DNA of 64,000 nt from Heterobilharzia americana (GCA_944470555.2 OX104134.1:50893890-50957889), one strand, 5' to 3'; positions 41,501-54,174 are shown, counted from the stretch's first letter. Notes: generated by a model not told the origin, from the letters alone. Program-made: numbers and translations.

Positions 41501-42379
41501 TTATCATAATAATCATACCCTTTGTTCTTTTCCTTAGAAATCCTTATGAATGTGAATTCATTTCATTTTCGAAAGAGCTTGTGAGACCTGTGATGAGGAT
41601 GGTGTCTATGTTGAGAGGGGAACATCACATGCCAGACCACTAAAATCCTCATCAACTTCATGAGCGGAAAGGAATTCAAAGTAAATTTGCTGTCATCAAG
41701 AGATATGGATAAAAGCGAACATGGATGTCAGAAGTTGGCATTTAGCTTCTAATGAGGGGGTAGAAATGTCGGAATAAACTACCTTGATTTGACTACTGTA
41801 TTTGAGATGTTAAAGAAGATTTATAGCTCAAAATGAGGGTGATAATGGTTTCGTGTTTCGCCAGTTTTAAAGTTTATTCAGAAAGAGGTAAGTGCTGATA
41901 AATTCACCCAGTCTGGTGGTGAAATATCTGAGAACAAACCTTAAAGCTGAGAGAACACCAAAAAATTATCACAGACTTATCTACTTATAATTACACCAAC
42001 AAGTGTGAGTGAACACCGAGTGATTACAGTTATTGGCTGATGAAGCGTAGGAAGCAGAACATGTACATACAGTTAGAGGAGAACAATTTAGTGTTGTTGA
42101 ACTTTTCCTGTAGTTAGCCCTTGAGCCCGTGGTTAAGCGTTCACACCATAAACATAAACTCACAATCTTGCCGATCAGAATGTCCTTTTTGAATACAATC
42201 AATAATTATGCATAACGTGTTATCATCAGGTTTCCTCAACCATCTTGTCTTCCTTTATTTATAATGAGAAGCCGTCGCCAGTGAGATCAACCCCTCAGAA
42301 GTGAAGCGGATGCCAAGTGAAGAATTTGGTGGATAGTCACGCAGTTATGAATCAACAGAAATAGGAAATTGTACACCAA

Positions 42380-42570
42380 TGAACTCCGACCCAGTGGCTG
42401 AATGGTTAATAGATTCATCACGAGACACAAACGTCCTGAGTTCGATCCGTGATGGGGTCGTGGGCGCGTGCTGCTGAGGAGTCCCGTACTGAGACGAAAC
42501 AACTGTCCAGTGCTCCCAGGTTTTCGATGGTTGGGGTGCGGTAAATTACTTGGAACGCTTTCATTTTCTG
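42380..42570 (+). repeat. Hammerhead SINE type 2 with intact ribozyme core
   Basis: The head has an A box (CAGTGGCTGAATGGTTAA) and a B box (GAGTTCGATCCG), both polymerase III promoter words. The ribozyme follows at 42461-42520, then GCTCCCAGGTTTTCGATGG of the type 2 tail. The tail and core words differ from type 1 (CTGAGGA and CCAGTGCTCCCAG against CTGATGA and CTGGATTCC). Confidence 0.8.
42461..42520 (+). ncRNA. Hammerhead ribozyme of SINE type 2, intact core
   Basis: Stem I GTGCTG (42468-42473) pairs with CAGTGC (42508-42513), allowing two G-U pairs. Box CTGAGGA is at 42474-42480; stem II GTC/GAC is closed by a C-A mismatch; box GAAA is at 42496-42499; stem III is ACA-AC-TGT; C17 is at 42507. 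Predicted cleavage falls between 42507 and 42508. The core fits CUGANGA...GAAA...UC. Confidence 0.75.
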
Positions 42571-43039
42571 CACTCTGTAACCACTATCAACCAGATATGA
42601 TAAAATAGAGCTTCTTATGGGTTTAACCTGTCCTTTGTCACCCATGAAGGTAAGTGTTTGGTAGTACATTGGTTAAGTTGCCTAGTTGCACGCCGGATGT
42701 AGCTTTCTTCACAGGAGGAATCAGATTAATAAATGCACATGGGAGTGACGAAACATGGTAACTTGCCCTTGATCTGACAAGAAACATTTCGTCGGCTAGA
42801 AAACAACAGACAGCGATTATCTACATAGATGGTTCTTTTAATGGTCCTCGATAATCTGAAGAATAAGATCTCACGAATTATTCCGATTAAATTACAGTTT
42901 TATGAATAGTGTTTCCTTTCGAACAGTTGCTGCTTCAAGTCTTCTATCCACTCTATTGACATCCTATTTTTTAAGATTGCCAGGATAACCTATTTCAATT
43001 AATGAATTGAAATGGACTTTAACTCACTCTACAGAGTGT

Positions 43040-43545
43040 CTTCTGAGAAGATTTTCCTTGATTGAATTTCTTTTGTAGCGTATAGGTATGGAAATAAGGA
43101 AGTGTGTGTACTGACATGCATATTTGCTTCTTCAGTACACGCTTCTGCGAAATGAGCCATCTCCTTATCTACCTAGTAGAAAACCAAGGAAGTTTACCAA
43201 GTGAAGGGTGTATGTTGTTAAAATCCCTCGGTAGTTCCTTCTTAACCATATTCTTATTAATGATAATGAAAGTATCATCTATGTGTGGAAAATGCATATC
43301 TAGCTTGTCCGTTGTCTAGTTTGCCTAGAAAGATATCTACAATTATTGGACTTAATGGTGAGTCTATGACGATTCCATCCACTTTTCTACAATAGCCATT
43401 ATTTAAGACAAAGTGTACATTCACTATGTACTTGAGAAGTAGTTCATGAAATTTCAATGTTGACTGATTCTCCATCACTCCTTAGGATATGAAATCAACC
43501 ATCTCAGTGAGTGGCACATTGGTGAATACATCTAGGAATATCATA
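43040..43545 (-). mobile_element. Penelope-like reverse transcriptase fragment
   Basis: On the minus strand: KRMIFLDVFTNVPLTEMVDF (RT motif A region; usual SFDV..LFTNVPL), then KFHELLLKYIVNVHFVLNN and VDGIVIDSPLSPIIVDIFLG (43275-43478; usual DGVAMGSPLGP..ADIFL). After a shift comes a HIDDTFIIINKN palm block near 43255-43290. Several catalytic-region residues are changed (GSP to DSP, Y-V-DD to H-I-DD), so it is dead. It is abutted by a type 2 SINE at 43570. Confidence 0.78.
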
Positions 43546-43569
43546 CGCTTTTCAGTCATATTCACTTGT

Positions 43570-43700
43570 CGGGTGGTGGGTGCGCGCCACTGAAGGGTCC
43601 CATACCAGAACGAAACAGCTTTCAAGTGCTCCCACCTTTTCTACGTTCCTCCAGTTGATGTCAGTCCATGAGGAAAACCGACTTAAAATGTCTCTAAATC
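43570..43700 (+). repeat. Hammerhead SINE type 2, decayed
   Basis: Ribozyme words CACTGAAGG, GTCCCATACCAGAAC, GAAACAGCT and TTCAAGTGCTCCC are recognisable, but the first core box and cleavage triplet are mutated. The tail carries CAGTTGATGTCAGTCCATGA. Confidence 0.7.
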
Positions 43701-44190
43701 CCCACAACCCCCTAAATTCAATATCCACCTCTGTCACTTTGGAGACATCTTTCACACCTTGCTTTTTTCATAACTAGTTTTCATTTCTTAACACATCAAA
43801 CAGATGGTACGATTTCCGCGTCAATTAGGTCTACTATATATGCAACCTAACCAATCATTTAGCCACTTGTCAAAATACATAAGTTTTTATGTAGCCTTTC
43901 TTGGGTTGAATATTTACTTTCTTTTCTGTCTATTATGAAGTTTCGTAAAGAAATGAAGTGTGTAACCAATGGATACCATGTTGCCTTAGTCTTTTGAGAA
44001 TATTTATTGACTAGATGAAAAGGAAAATGTTTTTTGTTTACTTTTAATTTGTCCTAATATAGATTTGAAAGAGGATGAGTGAAATAGCTATATTTTCCCC
44101 AAAATTACACTTAATCTTGAATATGAAATACTTTCCACTGGTTCTGGCTGAGATATTTATATTGTTGAGTATAGCCCAAAACTACGTTAT

Positions 44191-44345
44191 AGAGTGAAAG
44201 AGTGGATTTTTAGACCACCCTATAAACTATTGAGATGAGCACTTAGGTTTCTTTATCTCACAGAAAACTTACGTTTTCAGTTAAAATAAAGAAAACCCAA
44301 TTTATGATTCAAGTAACTGTTAGGGTGGTCTGTAAATTCACTCTA
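44191..44345. mobile_element. MITE-like foldback element, copy 4
   Basis: The end AGAGTG.. TTTTTAGACCACCCTA (44191-44222) is the inverted counterpart of TAGGGTGGTCTGTAAATTCA plus CTCT (44321-44344). It is longer-armed than copy 2 and has the same interior layout. Confidence 0.65.
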
Positions 44346-46681
44346 AGCTGAATAGGTCAAATATGTGGTAAGTTATCAATCTTTACTGAAACTGCCTATG
44401 GTATATCAACCGAAAAGTGGAAAATATGAATCTCACATAAGTTAACACTAATTGATGGTATTATTTTTATTGATTTTAAAAGTTGCTTTATTTAAGACTA
44501 AATTGGTACCATTATTCAAGAGCGCGGTTTAAGAGCTGTCGATTGACTCCAGCTATGTAAGACTGATGGTTCAGAAATAATCGCATGTTGAATGAAATTC
44601 ATCATTGTGTATTATCCCATATTTTATACTGGAAATCAGTCGCCTCGTGTTTATAAATTATGGAGCGTTGTGGTCAAGTAATTCAGCTGTATATACAGAT
44701 GAATCAGGTCGCCTAAGATGTACGGATACACTGGTGGATTGAATATACAAAACCAATCATGTGCAGGGTCAGCGTTGAAACTGATGAAGCAGAATCACGT
44801 GCTTAAGATAAGTGCAACCAGGCAAAGTTAAAAAAGTTTCTCTGATAACAACTACACACAAGATATTCAGTATTCATTCTATTGACACGTTACCTTTTCC
44901 AAATGATCATCGCTGCAGTCTACCAGTTGACATTACTGACAAAGCCTATCAAACAATGAATATAGTATGTTCACTCGGTTTAAGTGGCTGGATATCACAA
45001 TATGCTCTTTTATCAAAGGCTTAGTCAGCATAGTAATGAAGGAGGAGAGGAACCTAGGGATGAACGATAAAAAACGAGCCACTTTAAAGGCCCATCTGAC
45101 AGCTGAAATAACCAACCAAATCTCGGTAGTTTTGTATAAAATCAAGTCGCTCTAAATGAAGGGTGATGCGTGGGTAGTGGGAAAGATCACCGGAGTAGTA
45201 AAATTACCAAATGAACAGAGATTTGCACTTTATTTCACAATCACTATCTCAGCAAGTTCCTCCTACCACTGTATACATGAATTTCATGAGTTAATAAATG
45301 AATAATTGTCAAACTGAAGAATTAGCAAATAGCTTGTTGTAACTACTAAGTACCGACTGATTGAACTGGATTAGAAGCAAAACTTACCTGACGTTAGCTT
45401 CGTGCTTGTTGGTCATTCGTCTGAAATGCGCAGTTGTGGCTATGAGAGAGAAGAATACCTCCTTTTCAGCGGCTTGAACCTCTATCAAAGAGATCATTAT
45501 TGAGATATTTAAAGAAAACAAGTGACCCATTGTACAACTAACTGATTACAGTAAATTAGTTAGTCATCGAAGAGTGACCAGAGTGGGTGAACATCCAGCC
45601 TTAATTGAGATAATGATGGGTAAATCAAGGTTAAAATGATAACACTGTAAAAGTAGTTAGTCATGCAAATGTCAAGCAAAGAATACAATAGTCTGATATC
45701 CCCTTGTCAGTCATCACCCAGTGAGATGTCAGCATATCATTCATAAGGCCAAATACACAGTATGCAGTCCAGTTGAAGCCAGCACCAATACATCATGCCA
45801 CAATGAAACTCTCAGCAATGTTAAAACATTCATATACGGAGGCAGTGTATCCACAGAGGATTCATTCGTGTGAACAACAAGAAATCCAAAAGTGATAAGT
45901 GTTTTCTGTCATATAGAAGACGACTATTGTAACTCACTGGCACAGTGGCCAAAGTGGTGGTGTCGTTCCAAGCTATTGGCAGGGGGGTGAAGCATGCAGG
46001 TTGTTCACCTAGTTCATGAGTTGGCAGTAGCATGAAAACGCTCCTCCTAGGATGTCACTTATATTCACAAAGAATCTGAATGTTTTGAAGCATGATTATT
46101 TTTCAGAAGACCCTAGTAAGTTATTAGTAGTATTCTTAAGGATATGGGATCATCTGGTTAATAGTGAGGTTATTCGTATCCTTTAATTGGTATTTATGGA
46201 TGTCATCCAATTACTAAAAGTGCAGTGTATTTTAAAACTGATGTTACATATTGCTATGGCTACTAAGCAAACTCCTTTCTTGTCCTAGTTTTAGCTGTAT
46301 AAAGCTGGGGCAGGGATCTGTTTAGTGTAATCTACCATCATTGCAGTAGCAGGGATTGGGTTGTAATACTTTTGTTGACAGTAGTGGTTCACTAAAATTT
46401 TAAGTTCACCTACTGACCTCTGTTTGATTGCCATGAAAAGTCTTCCGGATGAATGAATCAGCTGATGCTATATGATGCAGTGAATTTTAGCTGTTCAAAC
46501 TACTCAATTCAGTTACACAAAATAGTTCTGCACTTGTAAGAAAACAGCAAACGATGAATCGCAGAAGAATGTTTATTATGAAGCTATGTACGTTCCTGAT
46601 GAAATACTGTAACCTTTCTATTGAAATATTTATTTGCACAATGTGTTTCAGTTGAATGGGGATTTTTAATTTAGAAGTAGT
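44346..46681. other. No assigned gene
   Basis: A plus-strand frame at 44967-45155 ends in a lysine-rich, protein-like tail (NDKKRATLKAHLTAEITNQI) and could be a last exon, but it has no recognised family and no clear acceptor. Nothing else can be supported. Confidence 0.25.
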
Positions 46682-46855
46682 ATTCATCATGGACTGACAT
46701 CAGTTGGGGAACCATTGAAAATCTGGGAGCACTGGATAGCTGTTTCGTCCTGGTATGGGACTCCTCAGCTAGAGGTCGAACTCAGGACCTTCAGGCTTCA
46801 CGGCGAACACGTTAAGTACTCAGCCACTGGGTCGGTTCCAGAGATCACAGTATGA
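46682..46855 (-). repeat. Hammerhead SINE type 2, minus strand
   Basis: The minus strand reads A box (CAGTGGCTGAGTACTTAACG), B box (TGAGTTCGACCTC), CTGAGGA, GTCCCATACCAGGAC, GAAA, CAGCTATC, CAGTGCTCCCAG. The core boxes are intact, but the bases before CTGAGGA no longer pair with CAGTGC, so stem I is lost through a deletion. Confidence 0.8.
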
Positions 46856-47913
46856 CATCTGACTTTACGAATCTATGCACTTCTGTGGTTCGAAACCTCA
46901 CCATTTTGACAAGAAATCATTTCAGCAAAACCATATATATATGTATATATATGACTGGAATCTTGACTAATACGAGCTTTCTCAAATTCTCAATGCTTTA
47001 GGCATTTTTATTTACCACAGCAGCATAAATGATATGACTCACCGCTTGCTATTCGAAGGTTGCTCTGTGGTTCATTGGCTTAGAGAGATGACTTTCAACC
47101 AATGGGTCACGGGTGTGCGCCTCGCTCCACTACCGAGGTTTAGGCAGCGAGGTAGTATCACTAGCTCTCACACAATAGATGTGGCTCATTGCCTACTACA
47201 CAGATGTGCACAAGGTGGCTGGGTTTTATTCCTTCTCCCTTCTGCTATACGAAGATACTGACACACACTGAAATGAAAAAGAAACCTACCATTCATCATT
47301 TCCCAAATGCCGGAGCATAATCCAGCTACCTGTTAAGTTCTGAGAGTCATATCTAACTGACTATGGCTAGGTTACGGATAAATTGACTAAATCTTATCTT
47401 TGGTGGACGATCTCAGTCGGACGCAACATACTCCTCCTTCCCACCCCCGAAAAAAACATCATAAAACAATTGAGTTCACCTATATTATTTTGCGGGCTTA
47501 AAGTAGGACCTCCACTCTATGCATGTGACTGGGTGGAGTAGCTTATCAAACCATTTCATCCTTTATCCAACTGCTGAATGTGTTAACTTGACATGAATTA
47601 CAACTGTTATAGACATTTTAAAGAATTGAAACGTTTGGTCTTGTCTCCAACTCCCCAACTTAGATTTATATCACTAAGATACTGTCTGCGACCGATAAAA
47701 TTTTTTTTTGTGGGAAGTTAATTCTCTAAACTCTGCTGTTTTCAATGGTCACTTATCGATATACCAACTACTCCGGTTAAACAAATGGGTAGGCGTTGAA
47801 TATATGCCTTGACTACCTGTCTGTACATCTCTAAACATCTGATCAGTATTCTCTGAATATTTTTAAAGCGTGGGCGTGTGCGTATATTTTAATTGGTTTC
47901 TTTTGGAGTGGCA

Positions 47914-47937
47914 TGTGTGTGTGTGTGTGTGTGTGTA
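47914..47937 (+). repeat. GT microsatellite
   Basis: Twelve GT/TG units without interruption. Confidence 0.9.
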
Positions 47938-48704
47938 TATGAGATAAGGTTTTATTATTATTACTGTAGTGATCACTGCTATCAAATTAGCAATAAATAT
48001 GAATGATAATAACAATAGTGATAACAGCACCATCCTAATTCATAGGGGACACACCATACATCAAAACACAACACGACCTATACGGGTTCTGTTCATTCAA
48101 GTTGGTTTTTAATCATAACAAGAGTACAGTGCATACATTGTTATTGTTACCGTTACACAATTAATCGGTGCAGATTCCACGTTGAACACAACTATATATG
48201 CAACACTCTGAGGTACACAAGTACACAAATACACAAGTCGATAAGAGGTGTGTGTATGCATCAAACCAATAACCCACCCATTGGCCCGCCTACCCACTTA
48301 CACTCATATACACACAGATATATAACAACTTAAAGAAAATACGTAAACGAGAGAAGAACGACATTTTTCAAAGTGAAAAAATTACAAAAGATTTCTTAGC
48401 AATATATGCAGTAATTGTTCTAGTTTGTCTGTAGTGGCATTATAAAACCCAGAGCAAATCACGTCTTCTGATACAGAAAACTTGAAGCTGATTGCGGAAG
48501 CACAGAAAAAAAAGCTGGGATCAACTGTATGCACAAACAGTTTTGGAAATACTTGTAATTTTCTGTCAACATCTGTCAATATTATTTCAATCTGTTGAAT
48601 ATTGTCAACCAGATAGTGAATAAAGTAACTCTATACTAATCAAAGTCAAAATACGACAGCACAATCCAAAAAGACAAACAAGACAAATTCACAAATTATT
48701 CCAC

Positions 48705-49419
48705 ATGTTATTTAGTTCAGTATCATTCATCAACGTACATTCAACAGTGAACTTTTTGTTTTTATTATTCACTTATTATTCAGTTAATATTGTAAAACAG
48801 ATAAATGGAAACTGTGAACCATCTCAATATGTGATCATTTGTACTAATGAATTACCATCTAGTCAATTCTTAAATAATTTAACCGGAAGATATGAATTAA
48901 TTATTAAGAGTGTCAAACGAAATTAGAAGTGAAATCATTTGAAAAGTATCAAGGTGCAAAGATAACACGTTTACAAATTGAAAGTCAACTTTATTCTCTA
49001 TTGAACCGAAATTTTTTGCCATATTTAGTAGTAATAGTCTTGAAAGATTATCACTGAGTAATGTTGACGGAACATATAGATTAGATGCACAATCGTTGGC
49101 TGGTCTCAGTGAAAAATTGAATACTCTACGTATTAATGATCACGATTTAAGTGATAATATTGATGATTTGTTATTTTAAATAAATTAACGCGCCTGTATC
49201 TTGTACGTACACAGTTAACCACTCTGCCAGACAACTTAGACAATTATTAACACATTTAGAAGATATTAACTTGTCTGAAAACTTTTTAACTTATATGCCA
49301 TGGAAAACATTAGCTGAACGTATACAGAATGATCAGTTTTTAAAAATTCAACTGGGTAAAAATCTATGGAATTGTGATTGTGGGATAAAACCTTTAGTTG
49401 AATTAAAACCGGAGGCAAA
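48705..49419 (+). pseudogene. Leucine-rich-repeat protein exon, frameshifted
   Basis: Translation in changing frames gives a hydrophobic start (FLFLLFTYYSVNIV, signal-peptide-like), an N-terminal part with two cysteines (NGNCEPSQYVIICTNELPSS), leucine-rich repeats (SNSLERLSLSNVDGTYRLD; LAGLSEKLNTLRIND; LTRLYLVRTQLTTLPDNL; HLEDINLSENFLTYMPWKTL) and a C-terminal cap GKNLWNCDCGIKPL, the NPW.CDC signature of extracellular LRR proteins. A donor AAA|GTGAGT follows at 49420. At least four shifts, near 48925, 48990, 49180 and 49225, break the frame. It is either a pseudogene or badly called sequence next to the assembly gap. Such proteins are usually secreted or surface receptors, but the ligand is unknown. 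Confidence 0.7.
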
Positions 49420-49549
49420 GTGAGTTATTACTGCTATAATTTGTTTTTTGTTCGTACTTTTTAAAATCTTGCATAGTGATAATAATAATCAATGGGGAAA
49501 TTCACTTTCTTTGATAAATTTGTGGTATATTTAGTCGCACTCACTGATT

Positions 49550-50049
49550 NNNNNNNNNNNNNNNNNNNNNNNNNNNNNNNNNNNNNNNNNNNNNNNNNNN
49601 NNNNNNNNNNNNNNNNNNNNNNNNNNNNNNNNNNNNNNNNNNNNNNNNNNNNNNNNNNNNNNNNNNNNNNNNNNNNNNNNNNNNNNNNNNNNNNNNNNNN
49701 NNNNNNNNNNNNNNNNNNNNNNNNNNNNNNNNNNNNNNNNNNNNNNNNNNNNNNNNNNNNNNNNNNNNNNNNNNNNNNNNNNNNNNNNNNNNNNNNNNNN
49801 NNNNNNNNNNNNNNNNNNNNNNNNNNNNNNNNNNNNNNNNNNNNNNNNNNNNNNNNNNNNNNNNNNNNNNNNNNNNNNNNNNNNNNNNNNNNNNNNNNNN
49901 NNNNNNNNNNNNNNNNNNNNNNNNNNNNNNNNNNNNNNNNNNNNNNNNNNNNNNNNNNNNNNNNNNNNNNNNNNNNNNNNNNNNNNNNNNNNNNNNNNNN
50001 NNNNNNNNNNNNNNNNNNNNNNNNNNNNNNNNNNNNNNNNNNNNNNNNN
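49550..50049. other. Assembly gap (500 N)
   Basis: Exactly 500 N, a standard placeholder, so the true length is unknown. Open frames reported across it are meaningless. It hides the 5' part of RTE copy 3 and possibly the next LRR exon. Confidence 0.98.
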
Positions 50050-52012
50050 CACTACACTGGACAAGGAAGTGAAGAAGAGTATGTGTAAGGATAAAAGACA
50101 CTTCTATGACACATTGGCAAGTGAAGCAGAACAGGCTGCAGGTAGGAGAGATAGAGACCTGACAACACTATATCAAATAACCAGGTTACCATCTGGGGGG
50201 AAGAGATCAACTCAGACGAAACCAATGAAAGATAGTGAAGGAAAGCTAGTAAGCAAAGAGGAGAAACAAAGGAAACGATGGGCTGAACACTTCAAAAAAC
50301 TCTCGAATCGACCACCATCACCACCCACAACTCGTCCAGAAATATCACCAGCAACGACAGAACTACAAGTGAACACAAGCCCTCCGATAAGAGCAGAAGT
50401 CCTGAACGTCATACAGTTGCTGGAATCTGGGAAAGCAGTAGGACCAGATGGAATTCCTCCAGAAGCACTGAAAACAGACGCAGAGACAACAGCGGCGGAC
50501 ATGCTCACACCACTACTGCAGAAGGTTTGCAATGAAGGAAGGAAGGTACCCGCAGATTAGAAGAACGGCCATCTTGTCAAACTCGTAAAGAAGGGAGACC
50601 TAAGCCTTTTCAAGAACTGGAGAGGAATCATGTTCCTGTCCACCCAAGGCAAGCAAAATATTATTCCGCATCATCCTGGAGAGACTACAAAATTATGACC
50701 GGAACAGGCTGCTGGCTGGCTTCAGGAAGAACAAATCATGTGCGGATCAAATTGCAGCACTACACATCATCACAGAAAGGAGCACAGAATGACAGTCAAC
50801 CCTCTACCTCAACTTCATAGACTTTCAAAAGCCCTCTGTTCGGGGAGTCGACTGAAGTGTGATTTCGCAGGCAGTTTATTCAAAATTACGGTTTTAGTGT
50901 CGTAAGTCTTGATCAACCTCACTCAACAACTATATGAAGACGCCACATGCCAAGTAATTCACAATGGAAAGCTCAGTGATGCCTTTGAATGGAAGACAGG
51001 AGTAAGACAAGGCTGCCTACTATCAGCCATGATCTTCCTGTTTGCGAATGACTGGATCAATCAGCAAACCATGAGGATCGAGAAGAGGGGCATACTATGG
51101 CTGGACCGATATGAAGACCCTAGATGATTCGGATTTCACTGATGATGATTCATGTTCAATGTTGCACAAGCTCGAAGATCTACAGGCGCAAACCAACAGA
51201 CTGACAGAAGAGGCAGCGAAGGGAGACCGGACTTCAAGTGAACGTAGAGAAGACAGAGGTGATGAAGATACCCAACCAACAACAACAAGCACCAATCACC
51301 ATTAACGGGAGAAACCTAAAGGAAGTAGTCTCTTTCACCTACCCACGTACCTAGGCATCATCGTTTCAACTACAGGGGGCGGCGGCACAGATGAGGATGT
51401 CAAAACCAGCCGGGATCGGAAAGACAGCAAGACAGCCTCTCATTAATCTGAAATCAGTGTGGAGATCTACTGCACTCCACTTCACTCAGCATAAAGCATG
51501 AACAAGATCCGGATTTTCAACACTAAGTCAGTCAAGCAAGTCAGTGCTTCTATGTGATGGTTGAGAGACTTGGCGCGTCACGAAGAGCACTTCCAACAAA
51601 CTTCAGACATTCGTCAACAGCTGTCGCCTACGCCCACTCGATGCTGAATATCAGATGGATTGCCAGAAAGAATGAGCAAGAAGGAACTCAGGCCGGGCAA
51701 CGAGCCAACCGAGAACCCATCATCCAACAAATATTCAGAAGAAGAATGTGGAGATGGATTGGGCACACACTGAGAAGGCCGATTGGGGACATCACACGTC
51801 AGGCCAGGTCGTCGAGTGGAATGCAAAGTGAAAACGACGAGCTTGGCGTCCGAGAGTAACATGGAGGAGATCATGTGAGGAAGAAATGAAAGCTTGTGCG
51901 CAGTCGTGGCGTCAGGTTGAAAAGACTGCAGAGAACAGAGTGCAATGGAGGCGTGCTACTGAAGACCTATATTCCACTAGGAACTCAAGTGACAAATAAT
52001 AATAATAAATTA
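50050..52012 (+). mobile_element. RTE family A copy 3, 5' end in the gap
   Basis: It begins inside the linker and RT start (DKRHFYDTLASEAEQAAG; LLESGKAVGPDGIPPEALK, 50069-50560). It carries the same 7-nt insertion before LQEEQ as copy 2 (near 50710), then QQLYEDATCQVIHNGK and GVRQGCLLSAMIF (50909-51127). Near the 3' end, MLNIRWIARKNEQEG and RRRMWRWIGHTLRRP (51644-51790) are the best-kept version of the C-terminal block in the window. An AATAATAATAA tail ends near 52012. Shifts and stops make it non-functional. Confidence 0.88.
50069..50560 (+). pseudogene. Reverse transcriptase start of RTE family A copy 3
   Basis: A 163-codon open frame covers the linker between endonuclease and RT and the first RT motifs (RLPSGGKRSTQTKP, KRWAEHFKKLSNRP, GKAVGPDGIPPEALK). 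It is the longest intact retrotransposon frame here, but it stops just before the palm. Confidence 0.8.
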
Positions 52013-54170
52013 AAATTTTACCCAATGAAACATTTTCTATACGAAATGAAAATGAAAATGTTGACTCAGTCAAATATCTCAGCACTCGACAGTCAAGAAA
52101 CCAAACCCTAATGCATAACTTTCAAAGCACTTTTTCAAAAGGAACACTACTTTGAATCTATTCGCAGTCAAAATATGCTTAAAGCTGTATTCAATTGATA
52201 TTCACTTTTTCCGAACGAGAAAGGAAATGTAAGTTATAAGTTAATTCAACGAATTCTATAGGGAAAAATTGTGGTACATCGCTAAACTCAATGGTTGGTC
52301 GCTGGATTTAAGCAACTCAAGTAATTTTGTGCAGTCCAGATAAAGAGAAGTTCATTAGAGAAGATATTGAAAAGATGTAACTGATAATGCTGAAAATACT
52401 AGACGTTATAATATAGTTTGTCAATTACAATTAATCTCTTGTATCGCACTTTATTCGGCGATGGTCTTCTACTTTATATTTCTATTCAATGTTGTATATC
52501 CCTTTTGTATGATTCTTCACCACTTAAGCATTATCACTTTTGACGTTGCTACACATACTAATCAGTTACATTTTCATAAGCAGCGGTCACTAAACTAAAT
52601 ACCAACTATACTCTATTGGTCATGTTCTCAATCCAGCCATTAGAATAACAAACTCATTAATCCAATGCAATTTGACTGATTTAAACAGATGAGGTCAGTC
52701 ATTATTAAAGCCATGGACTCAGATTTTCTACTTGGTGACACTCATCAATAAGGTGCATCATAAATTTCATGGGAACTATTATCATTGTAAGGAGATGTGG
52801 TTATGTCATGCAATGATCCAGTTTCAAACCTTACCACTTAATTTCTCCGGCAGGAACTAATATTTTGTTAGAACTAGATTAGATTTATTTATCAGCCACT
52901 AGAGAACAACCAACATCAGTGGTATCTTGTGTGTTGTTCGAATTTTATTAATAAACTTATCGGTAATGGGAGCTATAAGGTTTCCTCGTTTTGAATTTAC
53001 AAGAACTATCTCATCCTCTTCTACAATGGTCTGAATGGTATGTATGACCACATCCAAATTGTAATTGGCGTTGATTGATAGTAGAATTTAACATACTTTT
53101 TCATCCTAATTTGGAATGGGCAACAAAATGTATTCCTGTCATTGCTGTAGTTTCCGAGGATCTCGAACTCAGCAATGTTCATTCCACACAAGTGAAACCT
53201 AATCATTGAGTCGGGAAATTACAGCAACTGCCTATTGGTCAGTAAGCTGTAGTTGTTTCTGTGGTCTTAATGGACTGAACTACCAAACTGTTGACCTGAC
53301 TTCAACTTGCACATCTATTATGAATAAGAATAAAGTATGAAGGTAGGTTTAATTTAACCAGCTTCTAAAAATGACAGATGCAGTTTAAAAGGAAGCTTCC
53401 ATTTAACGGACTGAGGTCAGCAACAAATGAAACTGAAAATAGCTGTCAGGTTCAAAACTACATCCATGCTGTTAATTAGCTCTAATCCTAAAGGCTTTAA
53501 AACTAGTAGGCATGGTTTGACTACCTCATTGTATACTAGTGAGGTTCGACTTCTGCTATTCCGTTTCTTCGTGCAGTCAGTTTCAGATACAACAAACGCT
53601 TGAGTAACAATGTAACTGCCTTGATAAACAACTGGTGTTTCAGATAACTGATGATCCAGCAGACATCGAATGGATGTCAAGAAGAGAGCTTGGCACATTT
53701 TACATGGTTTTTGTAACCGTTTTACTGTTACCTTAACAATAGTGAATGGAAGTACTTTAATAGATTACTTTTTTGTATTAGAGAACTTTTTCACAACTAC
53801 GTGTTTAAATAAATTGTTTCCTTCTTTTTTAGTATGACTGTCGATGGTGAAATCTTAATTTTATTTATTGATAGACTCCGTTTAGTATGAAAATACCATA
53901 TCTTCGATGGTTGTGATTACAGTCCTTGATCTTTGTTTTTAAAGATCATGTTTTTGACATCAGACTTCACAATACAAGTGTGATAGACTATTTATGTAGG
54001 TTCTTCCTGTTCAAGAGAATGACATTTGAGTGAATAAACAATATGAATCCCTAAAAGAGAGTACTGTTTGCTGATCAATGCCTTTTTTGACTCATATCAT
54101 AATTGTAATTTTCCAGCCTACGAAAAGTTATTAAATGCACATTGAAATATTGATTGACACTTGGAATTTT
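52013..54170. other. No assigned gene
   Basis: A 93-codon minus-strand frame at 53417-53698 has no recognised domain. I see no repeat that I can name. Confidence 0.3.
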
Positions 54171-54174
54171 ATTG

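Noticed and set aside
46931..46951. A regulatory TATA array
   Set aside because: It is a short AT dinucleotide run with no gene start nearby.
49492..50101. Open frames of 177-198 codons
   Set aside because: They consist almost wholly of N from the assembly gap.
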